NCBI GenBank assembly: GCA_964392615.1
Contig: CAYMRB010000021.1
Coordinates: forward strand, 1 to 42,992
DNA length: 42,992 nucleotides
Reading direction: 5' to 3'
Origin: CAYMRB01 sp964392615
Lineage (GTDB): Bacteria; Planctomycetota; UBA8108
A program made the translations under genes and the position numbers. Each line of letters begins with the position of its first letter. Within the stretch, counting starts at the first letter, position 1. Under the pieces are notes generated by a model. It was given only the letters and a program-made list of their open reading frames with translations, had not been told where the DNA came from and ran no database searches. Shown here piece by piece: positions 9,159 through 17,402 of this stretch.

Positions 9159-10025
9159 CTACTCTACGTCCAGGTCCCGGCTCATCTCTCGCGAAGCGAG
9201 CAGCTCGACGATCTTCGCGAGTACTTGCTCGCGGTCGCAGCCATTGAGCGCTAGAGCCAACTGTGCCATCAGCAGGCCGTACTTCACGCCCACGTCGTAC
9301 CGGGAGTCGCGCAGCTCGAGGGCGAGGTAGCGCTCCTTCTTCGCGAGATCATCGAGCGCGTCGGCAAGCAGGACACCGCCACGCTCGCCGGCATTGGCAA
9401 TCCTCCGCTCCAGGAGGTCGAACACGACCGGCCCGAGAACGTGCATGCCGAAAAGGCACAAATAGTGACCAGCGCGCAGCCCAGGCACGAAGAGCGTCTG
9501 CTCGGCTCGAGTGGGCGTGGGCTTCTCGATGACGGCGTCCACCTCGTAGAGATCCGTTCGATCGTGCAGCCGCTGGCCGCCCACCGCGCCGAAGTAGGGC
9601 AGCAGGTGCTCTCGCGTGGACTGCACCGCGGAGACGGCGCACTCCTCCGCACGCGCCGCGTCGACGAGTCGCCGCGCACAGCCTTGGCCGTCTCGGCTGA
9701 CGTAGAGATGGTCGCTCACGAGGTGGAGGAAGAACTCGTCTCCGACGAACTCGCGCGCACAGAAGACGGCGTGGCCATACCCGAGTGGTTGCTTCTGGTG
9801 GACGAAGCGAATCCGCCGGGCATGGGACCCGGCCTCGTCTGCGTACAGTCGTTCGTCCTCCGGCCGGACGACGAGGCAGATCTCCTCCACCCCTGCGTGC
9901 AGCACGACCTCGATGAGGATCGTGAGGACGGACTTCTCCGTCCCGTCACTATCGATGAGAGTCTGGAGCGGCAGCTTGCCCTGACCGGGCCCGGCGGCCG
10001 TGATAACGGCTTTGTGGATGTTCAT
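9159..10025 (-). CDS. GalU-like nucleotidyltransferase with an atypical N-terminal signature
   Basis: This 288-residue protein of the NTP-transferase fold is close in length and layout to UTP-glucose-1-phosphate uridylyltransferase. GalU-like landmarks are QPLGYGHAV (79-87), a VSDH metal-site equivalent around 103-106, IEKP (166-169) and RYDVGVKYGLLMA (242-254). The nucleotide-binding loop is odd. Instead of GxGTRxxPxTKxxPK it reads AAGPGQGKLPLQTLIDSDGTEKSVL, in pieces at 10-34, so the arginine and the PK pair are missing and Lys31 may substitute. The start is ATG 10025, directly before the first beta strand; the frame is open to 10262 but the added residues look non-coding. It is co-transcribed with the kinase/pyrophosphorylase fusion. 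It is probably a sugar-1-phosphate nucleotidyltransferase, but the altered loop makes specificity and even activity uncertain. Confidence 0.8.
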   Translation of the reverse strand: MNIHKAVITAAGPGQGKLPLQTLIDSDGTEKSVLTILIEVVLHAGVEEICLVVRPEDERLYADEAGSHARRIRFVHQKQPLGYGHAVFCAREFVGDEFFLHLVSDHLYVSRDGQGCARRLVDAARAEECAVSAVQSTREHLLPYFGAVGGQRLHDRTDLYEVDAVIEKPTPTRAEQTLFVPGLRAGHYLCLFGMHVLGPVVFDLLERRIANAGERGGVLLADALDDLAKKERYLALELRDSRYDVGVKYGLLMAQLALALNGCDREQVLAKIVELLASREMSRDLDVE

Positions 10026-10480
10026 GAAAATGCGCGCCTGGAGGCCTCCGGAGAACAAGAAGAGCAGAGCGGGCCTCGAAGCGCAAGACACGTGAATCCG
10101 CGAGCAGGCCTCCCTCGCCCCGAACATGACCCGACTTCGCTCCTGAACGAGCCGCGAGCAGGCAGAACGGGAACGCGCATCGATCGCTGGACCATCGACC
10201 CGCTCTCGACTGCGTCGCCCGGATGCGATGGCCGTGGCTTCGACGGCAGATCGACAAACCAAGAGTAGAAGACCGCCACAAGGGTGTGTATCCTCGGGGC
10301 GAGCCGCTCTCGTGCAGGGAGCCTGGGGCCACGGTTCGACGCTGTGGCCACCCGCGCTCCGCCGGCGTCGCTGTACGACCGACTCCTCCGCGATCGGGTT
10401 GCCCTCGGAGAAAGCCTCATGGGACTCGCGAGGGCGGGGCTGCCGAACGACACAGACCGTTTGACCCAGTGCCGGGATCG
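10026..10480. other. Divergent intergenic region (455 nt)
   Basis: This region separates the minus-strand GalU-like gene from the plus-strand SGNH gene, so it should hold two promoters. I see no good -35/-10 pair. A small inverted repeat, GGCCAC (10327-10332) with GTGGCC (10344-10349), is present. Frames open through the region look like high-GC artefacts. Confidence 0.4.
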
Positions 10481-11560
10481 ATGAACAAGAACCGAAGACT
10501 CCTGAAACTCCTGATGAGCACGACGTTCTTCCTCGTCTTGCTCGAGGGTTCGTTTCAACTGATCGGCTTGATCAAGCCGAACTACTTCGAGGTCTTCGAC
10601 GAATCCGCCTTCTACGAACGCAAGTTCCTTCAGCGCTACGAGCGAGACGAGTTCATCTACAAGGGGCTACACCAGCCGCATCCGACTCGAGGCTGGACTA
10701 CGGTGCCGAATCAGTCGATCGTCGACTCCGAGAGCCGTCACTTCACGATCAACAACCACGGGCACCGTTCGCTGGAGGACTACGAGAACGATCCGAAGCG
10801 CTTTCCGGTCGTCATCATCGGGAACTCATATACCTTCGGCATCGACGCAGACGATGCCGAGGCGTGGCCCATCCAATTGCAGGCTCGCGATGCGAGGCTG
10901 AACATCGCGAATCTTGCGGTGGGAGGCTACGGCATGGGCCAGATGTACCTGACCCTCAGAGACGAGATCGCACGGTATCAGCCGGAACTCGTCGTGGTCG
11001 CCTTCATCGACAACGACCTCGTTCGCTCACAGCTGACGTTTCGTGACTACAAGAAGCCCCGATACGTGTTGCGAGGCGACGACCTCGAACTCACGAATAC
11101 TCCCATCGGAGCGATCGAAGACGTCTACGAGGAAGTGAAGCGCAGACACTCCACGAAGAGTGCCTGGCGGTACGTCAGGACCTTCGGCTTCGTCAGCAAG
11201 GTACTGCACAAGCTGGGAATCGGAGTCGAAGATCACCGCCCGCTCAACACGAGGATCGTGGAGGCGATGATCGCTGCGTGCGACGGCGTCGGCGCAGAGT
11301 TCCTGCTTGTTCACTTGGCCCACAGCGACGCGATCAGAGGGCCACACGCCGACGAGGGAGAGGAGTTTCTGCGCCAATTCGTGAGTACACACGATGTACG
11401 CGCACTCGAGACGAGGCCGGCGTTCCTTGCGGAGAAACGGGACTGGGTGATGGGTCACTACAAGAGCAAGGAAGCCGAGGTCGTGGCTCGTCTCGTCTAC
11501 GAGAGGATCACGTCGTTGCCGGCGTGGACAGCCTTTGCGGCGCGACAAGGTCGTCCGTGA
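10481..11560 (+). CDS. Membrane-anchored SGNH-hydrolase-like protein
   Basis: This 359-residue protein has one N-terminal hydrophobic segment (about residues 8-30), probably a signal anchor placing the domain in the periplasm. The core carries VVIIGNSYTFG, in which Ser116 of GNSY occupies the nucleophile position of SGNH/GDSL block I. Downstream come an NLAVGGYG segment resembling block II and FIDNDL resembling block III. The C-terminal block has GHY near 325 but no clean DxxH, so the catalytic Asp/His assignment is uncertain. ATG 10481 is chosen because the hydrophobic anchor follows at once. Its place before a second SGNH protein and an MBOAT acyltransferase suggests it moves or removes acyl groups on an exported glycan. 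A structural, inactive role is also possible. Confidence 0.75.
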   Translation: MNKNRRLLKLLMSTTFFLVLLEGSFQLIGLIKPNYFEVFDESAFYERKFLQRYERDEFIYKGLHQPHPTRGWTTVPNQSIVDSESRHFTINNHGHRSLEDYENDPKRFPVVIIGNSYTFGIDADDAEAWPIQLQARDARLNIANLAVGGYGMGQMYLTLRDEIARYQPELVVVAFIDNDLVRSQLTFRDYKKPRYVLRGDDLELTNTPIGAIEDVYEEVKRRHSTKSAWRYVRTFGFVSKVLHKLGIGVEDHRPLNTRIVEAMIAACDGVGAEFLLVHLAHSDAIRGPHADEGEEFLRQFVSTHDVRALETRPAFLAEKRDWVMGHYKSKEAEVVARLVYERITSLPAWTAFAARQGRP

Positions 11561-11641
11561 TCTTGATTCCGACCGCCTGCCATCTGAAATCCGACCGTAT
11601 CTGATTCCAACGTATCCAAACCGCTATCGGCTCGTTCGGAC

Positions 11642-12805
11642 ATGGGCTCCGCGTCGACCAAGCTCGAGTTGCTCTCCGCTCTGTTCACTCGCCCGAAGGG
11701 ATCGCGACTCTTCGTGCTGACGCTGCTGGCGACTATCCTGGTCGGCGCCGGCCTCCTGTTGAGCTTCGTCGTCTACGTCAATCCGTGGGGCAACTACGGC
11801 GCCGTAGGCTGCTTCCCCGTCAACGACGTGCACTACTACAACGCGCGCCTCGCGAAGACCGAGAGATTGGAGACCCTCGCGCCTGCTCAGCGTCCGGACA
11901 TTCTGGTGCTCGGCTCATCGAACACCATGCGCTTTCGTCCCGCCAAGGTCGAAGAGCTGTTCGGCGGCACGTGTTTCAATTTCGGCGTGTTCTGGGGCAT
12001 GGCCGAGGACGCGCTCTGCATCGCGAATTATGTCGTTCTCGACCTCGAGCACCGTCCGGAGCTCCTCATCGTCGGAATCGACACCTGGACGTTTCGCGGC
12101 GACGACGAGACGTGCGCCCATAGAAACCTCTCGAACACGCCGCAGCTGATTCGACAGCACCCGGATCTTCCGACGGCTCGCTATTTGTGGAAGCGCTCTC
12201 TCGAGCTGGCCTCCAGCCAGCAGCTGAGCCTGGCCTGGCGTATCGTCCGCCGAGGCGCGGAGCGCCGCAAGCAGCTCCCCTTGGGCGGAGCCGGGATCTT
12301 CGCCCCTGACGGCACGCGGATCCTGTTCAACGACGTCTACGGGAAGTGGTCGGACAATATCTTCGAGCATGTCGACCGCGGAACCTACTCCCTCACCGAT
12401 CGCCTGCACCCGTTCGGCGACAGGACGGAGTTCGGGAAGATACACCACTTCAAGAACTACTGCTCGCCCGCGCACAGCGCGAAGCGCCTCGGCTACATCG
12501 ACCAATTGGTCGAGCTGTGCGCAACTCACGACATCCGCTTGGCGTTCGTCCTCAACCCGATTCACCCGCTGTTCTGGCGGGTTCTCACGGAACACACCGA
12601 CCATCTCGACGACGTGACACGGCTGCGACGACATTTCGCAACACTGGAGCGCCAACACGGCGAGACCGTCGTCGGCGTGCTCGACGCGACACAAGTGGAG
12701 AGATTCGACGGCGATCCCGACGGGTTCTTTGACGAGATTCACCCGTCGACCCGCAATTCGGACCTCATGCTGGAACACCTGCACGCAATCGTCGAGCAAC
12801 GATGA
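11642..12805 (+). CDS. Membrane-anchored SGNH/AlgJ-like protein, partner of the MBOAT acyltransferase
   Basis: This 387-residue protein has a transmembrane segment at about residues 22-45 followed by a periplasmic domain. ILVLGSSNTMRF places Ser93 at the SGNH nucleophile position, and DEIHP near the end supplies Asp364 and His367, completing the triad. By analogy with AlgJ/AlgX and DltD-type partners of MBOAT enzymes, it probably takes the acyl group handed across the membrane and places it on the polysaccharide. Its stop overlaps the MBOAT start by 4 nt (ATGA), indicating translational coupling. There is no clear Shine-Dalgarno before ATG 11642, so the start could lie slightly elsewhere, but the anchor supports it. 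Confidence 0.75.
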   Translation: MGSASTKLELLSALFTRPKGSRLFVLTLLATILVGAGLLLSFVVYVNPWGNYGAVGCFPVNDVHYYNARLAKTERLETLAPAQRPDILVLGSSNTMRFRPAKVEELFGGTCFNFGVFWGMAEDALCIANYVVLDLEHRPELLIVGIDTWTFRGDDETCAHRNLSNTPQLIRQHPDLPTARYLWKRSLELASSQQLSLAWRIVRRGAERRKQLPLGGAGIFAPDGTRILFNDVYGKWSDNIFEHVDRGTYSLTDRLHPFGDRTEFGKIHHFKNYCSPAHSAKRLGYIDQLVELCATHDIRLAFVLNPIHPLFWRVLTEHTDHLDDVTRLRRHFATLERQHGETVVGVLDATQVERFDGDPDGFFDEIHPSTRNSDLMLEHLHAIVEQR

Positions 12806-14232
12806 TCTTCCCGAGCTATATCTTCCTCCTGGTGTTCCTTCCACTGGTGCTGTTGTGCTGGTACTCGATCAGAGGGTTCCGGCTTCGGCTCCTCATTCTG
12901 ACGTTCGCCAGCTACCTCTTCTACGCGTGGTGGGACTACCGGTTCATCGTGCTGATGTTCGCGTCGAGCCTGCTCGACTACGTATGCGGCGCGCGGATTC
13001 ACCGCTCCGTCGATCAGCGCGTAAGACGTTCGTGGCTGATCGCGTCGTTGGGCGGCAACCTCGGCCTGCTGGGATTCTTCAAGTACTTCGACTTCTTCGT
13101 CGACTCGGCAGCCCGCGGACTCGACCTGCTCGGCCTCGCGATCTCGACTCCCACACTGGAGATCGTCCTGCCCGTCGGAATCTCGTTCTACACGTTCCAG
13201 TCGATGAGCTACTCGATCGACATCTATCGCGGCCAGTGCCAACCCACGAAGGGGTTTCTGCGCTTCGCCGCGTACGTGTCGATGTTCCCGCAGCTCGTCG
13301 CCGGACCGATCGTTCGCTACCGCGACATGGAGACCCAGCTCGAGGAGCTGCCGCACAAGCGCGTCTCGATGGACGAGATCGCCGCCGGGACTTGGCTATT
13401 CGTCATCGGCCTCGTCAAGAAGATCTGGGTCGCCGACTACCTCGCGCCGGTAGCGGATCACGCGTTCCAGTTCCCCGATGAAATGCAGTTCTTCGGCGCC
13501 TGGATCGGCGTTCTCGCGTACACGCTGCAGCTGTACTTCGACTTCTCGGCGTACAGCGACATGGCACGCGGACTCGGAAAGATGCTGGGATTCCAGTTCC
13601 CCGTGAACTTCAACTCGCCGTACAAGTCCGCAAGCATCGCCGAGTTCTGGTCGCGCTGGCACATCTCGCTTTCGAGCTGGCTTCGCGACTATCTCTTCAT
13701 CCCGCTGGGAGGATCCCGCGTCGGCAGCGTGCTGACGATTCGCAACCTGTTCATCACGATGTTCCTGGGAGGGCTGTGGCACGGCGCTGCTTGGAACTTC
13801 GTCGTTTGGGGCCTGTATCACGGAACCTTGCTCGGACTTCATGCGACCTGGAGACGCCTCGGCATCGCCGTTCCGCGTGCGGCAGGAGTGATACTCACAT
13901 TCTGCGCCGTCGTCTTCGGATGGGCCCTCTTCAGAGCCGACACGCTCGGAGAGGCAGGAGCGCTCGTCGCCAGCATGACCGGCCTCAACGGCATGGAGTC
14001 GTTCTCGCACCAATGGGGCCCGGGGATCTATGTCCCGGACGTCATGAGCTGGGTCCACGGTCGGCGCTTCGTGTTTCTGATCGGCGCTCTCGCCGTCGCC
14101 TTCTTCGCGCCCAACAGCGAGGACATGCGGAAGCCCCGGTCCCTCTTCTGGGCGATCGCGCTGGGAGGCGTAGTTCTCGCTACCCTGACGCAACTCGGCA
14201 AGGAATCGCCGTTCCTCTACTTCCAGTTCTAA
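12802..14232 (+). CDS. AlgI-like MBOAT-family O-acyltransferase (first copy)
   Basis: This 476-residue polytopic membrane protein carries about ten or more hydrophobic segments. The AlgI-family signature is clear: EFWSRWHISLSSWLRDY with His287, then GLWHGAAWNF with His327, the equivalent of the catalytic histidine. The N-terminus MIFPSYIFLLVFLP is typical of AlgI relatives. It should pass an acyl group, commonly acetyl from acetyl-CoA, across the inner membrane to the upstream SGNH partner for O-acylation of an exported polysaccharide. It overlaps the upstream gene by 4 nt. Its TAA stop coincides with a possible 3-bp target duplication of the palindromic element at 14233-14394. A second MBOAT is encoded at 38108-39514. 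Confidence 0.93.
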   Translation: MIFPSYIFLLVFLPLVLLCWYSIRGFRLRLLILTFASYLFYAWWDYRFIVLMFASSLLDYVCGARIHRSVDQRVRRSWLIASLGGNLGLLGFFKYFDFFVDSAARGLDLLGLAISTPTLEIVLPVGISFYTFQSMSYSIDIYRGQCQPTKGFLRFAAYVSMFPQLVAGPIVRYRDMETQLEELPHKRVSMDEIAAGTWLFVIGLVKKIWVADYLAPVADHAFQFPDEMQFFGAWIGVLAYTLQLYFDFSAYSDMARGLGKMLGFQFPVNFNSPYKSASIAEFWSRWHISLSSWLRDYLFIPLGGSRVGSVLTIRNLFITMFLGGLWHGAAWNFVVWGLYHGTLLGLHATWRRLGIAVPRAAGVILTFCAVVFGWALFRADTLGEAGALVASMTGLNGMESFSHQWGPGIYVPDVMSWVHGRRFVFLIGALAVAFFAPNSEDMRKPRSLFWAIALGGVVLATLTQLGKESPFLYFQF

Positions 14233-14394
14233 GTGCCGCCTTTCACAAGTTCCTGTGCATACGAGCGGCATCTACGCCCGCTGGCTTTGTTGCGCTCAGT
14301 CGACTATGCGCCTCCGGCATGGACTCCTTCGCGCGCCGCGCCAGCGAACGAATCTGCTCGCTCGATATGCACAGGAACTTGCGAAACACGGCAC
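14233..14394. repeat. 162-bp imperfect palindrome, candidate MITE or large hairpin
   Basis: The outer arms 14233-14267 and 14359-14394 are inverted copies sharing about 32 of 36 positions, including an uninterrupted 16-base match (CAAGTTCCTGTGCATA). Weaker complementarity continues inward, for example CGCTGGC near 14279-14285 with GCCAGCG near 14340-14346, so almost the whole element can fold. TAA flanks it on both sides (14230-14232 and 14395-14397), as a short target duplication would. No transposase is encoded. It lies between convergent MBOAT and rmlC genes and could also end transcription from both sides. Confidence 0.6.
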
Positions 14395-14421
14395 TAAGCC
14401 GAGGCTCGAGAACTCGGGACC

Positions 14422-14982
14422 TCAGCCGCAGAAGTCGGGATACTCGCGGTCGCGAGGCGAGATCACGCGATCGCCTTCGGGCCACTGAATACCGAATGCG
14501 GGGTCGTCCCAGCGAACGCCGCACGCCGCCGACGGCTCGAACGGCGTGGACATCTGGTAGAACACCTCGGCCTGTGGCGTCAACGCCTGGAATCCGTGTG
14601 CGCAGCCCTTCGGCACGTAGATCAGGTGGCGGTTTTCCTCGGAGAGCACGACCGCGATCCAGCTCTTGAACGTGGGCGATCCGGGCCGCAGATCCAGCAC
14701 GACGTCGTGTACGGCGCCACGGGTACACCGCACGAGCTTGACCTCCTCGTGCGGCGACGCCTGGAAGTGCATTCCGCGCAGCGTCCCCTTCGACAAGCTG
14801 TGCGAAACCGTACACTGAACGAATACGGTCTCCAGGCCTCGCTCGGCGAACGCATCCCGGCAAAACGTCCTCGCGAGAAATCCGCGCTCATCCTCGACGC
14901 GGCTAGGCTCGATAACGAACGCGCCTTCAACCGCGGTCGCGTGAAAGAAAAGGGACGGCGATTCAGACACAAGAATCAGCAC
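14422..14982 (-). CDS. rmlC: dTDP-4-dehydrorhamnose 3,5-epimerase family protein
   Basis: This cupin-fold protein (186 residues from GTG 14982, or 182 from GTG 14970) belongs to the RmlC family, which epimerises C3 and C5 of a 4-keto-6-deoxy NDP-hexose. It has the RxxDxRGFLARTF start, TLRGMHFQ with the catalytic histidine, and YVPKGCAHGFQAL with the conserved tyrosine region, followed by the usual WDDPAFGIQWP close. The start overlaps the end of the glycosyltransferase gene by 8-20 nt, so it is translated as the last gene of a three-gene minus-strand operon. RmlA, RmlB and RmlD are absent from the window. They may lie elsewhere, or this enzyme may act on a different NDP-4-keto sugar. Confidence 0.92.
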   Translation of the reverse strand: MLILVSESPSLFFHATAVEGAFVIEPSRVEDERGFLARTFCRDAFAERGLETVFVQCTVSHSLSKGTLRGMHFQASPHEEVKLVRCTRGAVHDVVLDLRPGSPTFKSWIAVVLSEENRHLIYVPKGCAHGFQALTPQAEVFYQMSTPFEPSAACGVRWDDPAFGIQWPEGDRVISPRDREYPDFCG

Positions 14983-16087
14983 TCGCGGGCTCGCCTACCG
15001 ACTTCGCAAGCCCCTCGAGAGCCGCTACGCGGTCCCCCAGGCCGGGACGTGGAGCCAAGCCGACGACTCGCAGCAAATCCCGCCATTGGTAGACCCAGTC
15101 ATGAGCGAGCAGCGACGCGCGAATGTTGGCGGCGCGTATCCCTGCGACCCTCTCCGGGTCGGACTCCAACTCCTCGATGACTTCGGCGACATCGCCGGAG
15201 TCGTAAGGCAACGGCACGACCGAGTCCTTCCAGCCGAAGTACTGGTCGAACGCTGGCGAATCGGGCGCTTCGCCGATGATGACAGCCCCGCCGGCCACCC
15301 CCTCGAAGAAACGCGAGCCGACCTCCTGGAAACTCTGGCTCGGCCCTGCGAGGTTCACCTTCGCACGATTGGCGATGAAGTACTTCGCGCGCATGAGGAA
15401 GCTCATGAGAAGGCGCCGGTGTTCCGCGGGATTGACAGGCACGTTCCCGACGGTCGTGTCGAACAGGTAGAACAGGCCGCAGCGCTCCGCCAGCTTCAGA
15501 AGAGCTTCGTGGGTCCTCGGAGATCGACGCCCCATATTGTAGACGTCGATGACCCGCTCCGGCGGATCCGGATACGGACAGAACGCGGCCGCGTCCACCG
15601 TTGGTGGCATGTAGTGACACGGCACACCGGCAGCCGCCGAGAGAGCATCTACTGCTCCCAGACACGATACAAAGACGTGATCGAAATGCTCCAGCAAGGC
15701 GACCTCATGCGACCGCCTGGGGAGATCTGGGGCCCAGAGCTCCTCCACGTAGCACACCGACACGTTCGCTGCCGCGGTCCAGCGGCTCAGCGGTCCCAGG
15801 TGGATCAAATCCGTCAGAGTCTCGCAAGACACGAACAACAAGTCGTACCTGCGATCCAGGCACGATTGCCGAGCCGCGGGTAACGGGACACGGCTCAATC
15901 TGAGCTTGCGGCCCCACGGACGGTCCAGGGACTTGGTGACCGTACAAATGTCCGCGTCGTCAAATCGCGCAATGAGGTCCTCGAACGCGAAGATCGTGCA
16001 CCGCGACATCACCGGACGAAGCGCTCGCTGCGAAACGACGAGGATGCGCGCGTCTTCGGATCGTTCGACGAATTCGACCGCACTCAT
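14963..16087 (-). CDS. CgeB-like GT-B glycosyltransferase
   Basis: This 374-residue cytoplasmic protein resembles the CgeB/DUF3880-type family of GT-B glycosyltransferases. The N-terminal half alternates strands and helices (ILVVSQRAL, LLFVSCETL, HVFVSCLGA). The C-terminal half has YNMGRRSPRT, then a stretch of about 30 residues containing NLAGPSQSFQEVGSRFFEG and GGAVIIGE, the part of the fold that binds the donor nucleotide and ends in a conserved Glu. ATG 16087 follows the upstream stop by 1 nt. The donor and acceptor cannot be told from sequence. Operon membership with a DUF4910 protein and RmlC ties it to polysaccharide assembly. Confidence 0.8.
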   Translation of the reverse strand: MSAVEFVERSEDARILVVSQRALRPVMSRCTIFAFEDLIARFDDADICTVTKSLDRPWGRKLRLSRVPLPAARQSCLDRRYDLLFVSCETLTDLIHLGPLSRWTAAANVSVCYVEELWAPDLPRRSHEVALLEHFDHVFVSCLGAVDALSAAAGVPCHYMPPTVDAAAFCPYPDPPERVIDVYNMGRRSPRTHEALLKLAERCGLFYLFDTTVGNVPVNPAEHRRLLMSFLMRAKYFIANRAKVNLAGPSQSFQEVGSRFFEGVAGGAVIIGEAPDSPAFDQYFGWKDSVVPLPYDSGDVAEVIEELESDPERVAGIRAANIRASLLAHDWVYQWRDLLRVVGLAPRPGLGDRVAALEGLAKSVGEPASADSCV

Positions 16088-16088
16088 C

Positions 16089-17402
16089 TCAGAGAGTCTC
16101 TCCTGGTGCTGCTCGCCGCAGAATCTCGTGCGTCACGAGCAGCTCCGCGGCCTCACGGATCAGATCGAAAGAGTAGCCCGACCGCTCTGCGATCTCCAGC
16201 AGTCCGTGCCTGCCGTCGGAGAGGTTCATCACCCAAAGAAGCGCCATCTCCATCGCCGCTCTCTTCTGAAGCCCCCCCATCATGCCGTACAGCCCACGCT
16301 TACCGAGTTGGGGCTCCGCGTCGGGTATCAGGTTGAGATACCGACAGTCGCCTTCGAGCACCGAGACGACCGAGAGGCACGCGAAGAGCGCCTCTTCCAG
16401 TCGCGATCCGCTCACGAGGTCGAGATTGTCACCGGAGCTGTGGTACCCCGAGAACTCCGAGTGAGTCGACCGGGTCAACGACCCTACCGGCAGATTGTGG
16501 CGCGGCGAGCAGAAGTTCCGCTCGTCGTAACCGTACGGAGAAAAATCGATGACCTGATGCTCTGCACCGGCAGCCTTGAGAACGTGCTGCACGACGGTAT
16601 CGATCGTTGCGTCGCCGCGTCGAGTCTTCTTGTAGGTGAACGGAGCTGCATCACCGATACAGCTCAGCACCAGACCATGGCGAATGCGAGGCAGGATGTC
16701 CTGGTTTCGACTCATCCATACCACCGAGCCGATGCCGCCCGGAAGGAACAGGACACGGTACGTGTACCGTGTCTGCGTCCTCGCCAGCAAGTGGGCCAGA
16801 AACGCAGCGACCACGACTCCGGACAGATTGTCGTTGCACAGCGACGGATGACACGCGTGGGCGGTAAACAGGACCTCTTCGTCGGTCTCGCCCTGGTGGA
16901 CCCACTCGCCGTAGTTCAGCTCGCCATCTTCGAGCGTCGAATCGATGAAGACCTCGTACGTGCCCTCGGCCAACTTCGTCAGGTCTTCGTGCGCCAAGCA
17001 GAATCCCCAGTCCCGCTTGTAGTAGGAAGTTCGGTAGGGAATCAGAGAAGGTGATTCCGGCAGCGAATGCAGGCGCTTCTTCAGCTCCTCGAGACTCAAT
17101 CGCTCGTGGACCGGAGCACTGTAGTTGACGACGTGAAGGTTGCTGTCGCGAAAATCGATCACCTTGTCGCCCGACGGGCCCCGGACGTACGCATCGGAGA
17201 TGTTCCACTCCTTGGGGACAGTCCAGTCGAATGCCTGCGATCCGCTCGGCACGCCCCGAAGAGCGAGACTTGGCACATACTCCTGGAGAATGCGCTGCGT
17301 CTCGCGGAACCCCTCACCGGTGATGCTGCGACAGATCGGGTAGAGGCGCTCGACGAGCGAGTACATGCGATCGGCGAACGCGCCCGAGGACAATGACACC
17401 AT
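16089..17402 (-). CDS. DUF4910 / M28-like aminopeptidase-domain protein of polysaccharide clusters
   Basis: This 437-residue protein resembles the DUF4910/DUF2172 family, which has a zinc aminopeptidase (M28-like) core plus a C-terminal winged-helix domain. The metal-site segment HACHPSLCNDNLSG runs from residue 182, with His185 and Asp191 as likely ligands. A second conserved stretch, YGYDERNFCSPRHNLP, and HSEFSGYHSSGDNLDLV complete the core. The last 70 residues look like the winged helix. The start is set at ATG 17402 because MYSLVERLYPICRSITG is the usual family N-terminus. The frame stays open to 17621, but those residues look untranslated. No signal peptide is seen. Family members recur in surface-glycan clusters, and their substrate is not established. 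Here it leads an operon with a glycosyltransferase and RmlC. Confidence 0.82.
   Translation of the reverse strand: MVSLSSGAFADRMYSLVERLYPICRSITGEGFRETQRILQEYVPSLALRGVPSGSQAFDWTVPKEWNISDAYVRGPSGDKVIDFRDSNLHVVNYSAPVHERLSLEELKKRLHSLPESPSLIPYRTSYYKRDWGFCLAHEDLTKLAEGTYEVFIDSTLEDGELNYGEWVHQGETDEEVLFTAHACHPSLCNDNLSGVVVAAFLAHLLARTQTRYTYRVLFLPGGIGSVVWMSRNQDILPRIRHGLVLSCIGDAAPFTYKKTRRGDATIDTVVQHVLKAAGAEHQVIDFSPYGYDERNFCSPRHNLPVGSLTRSTHSEFSGYHSSGDNLDLVSGSRLEEALFACLSVVSVLEGDCRYLNLIPDAEPQLGKRGLYGMMGGLQKRAAMEMALLWVMNLSDGRHGLLEIAERSGYSFDLIREAAELLVTHEILRRAAPGETL

Noticed and set aside
10026..10262. Upstream extension of the GalU-like protein
   Set aside because: The nucleotidyltransferase fold begins at MNIHKAVITAAG. 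The extension is Arg/Ser/Ala-rich without pattern.
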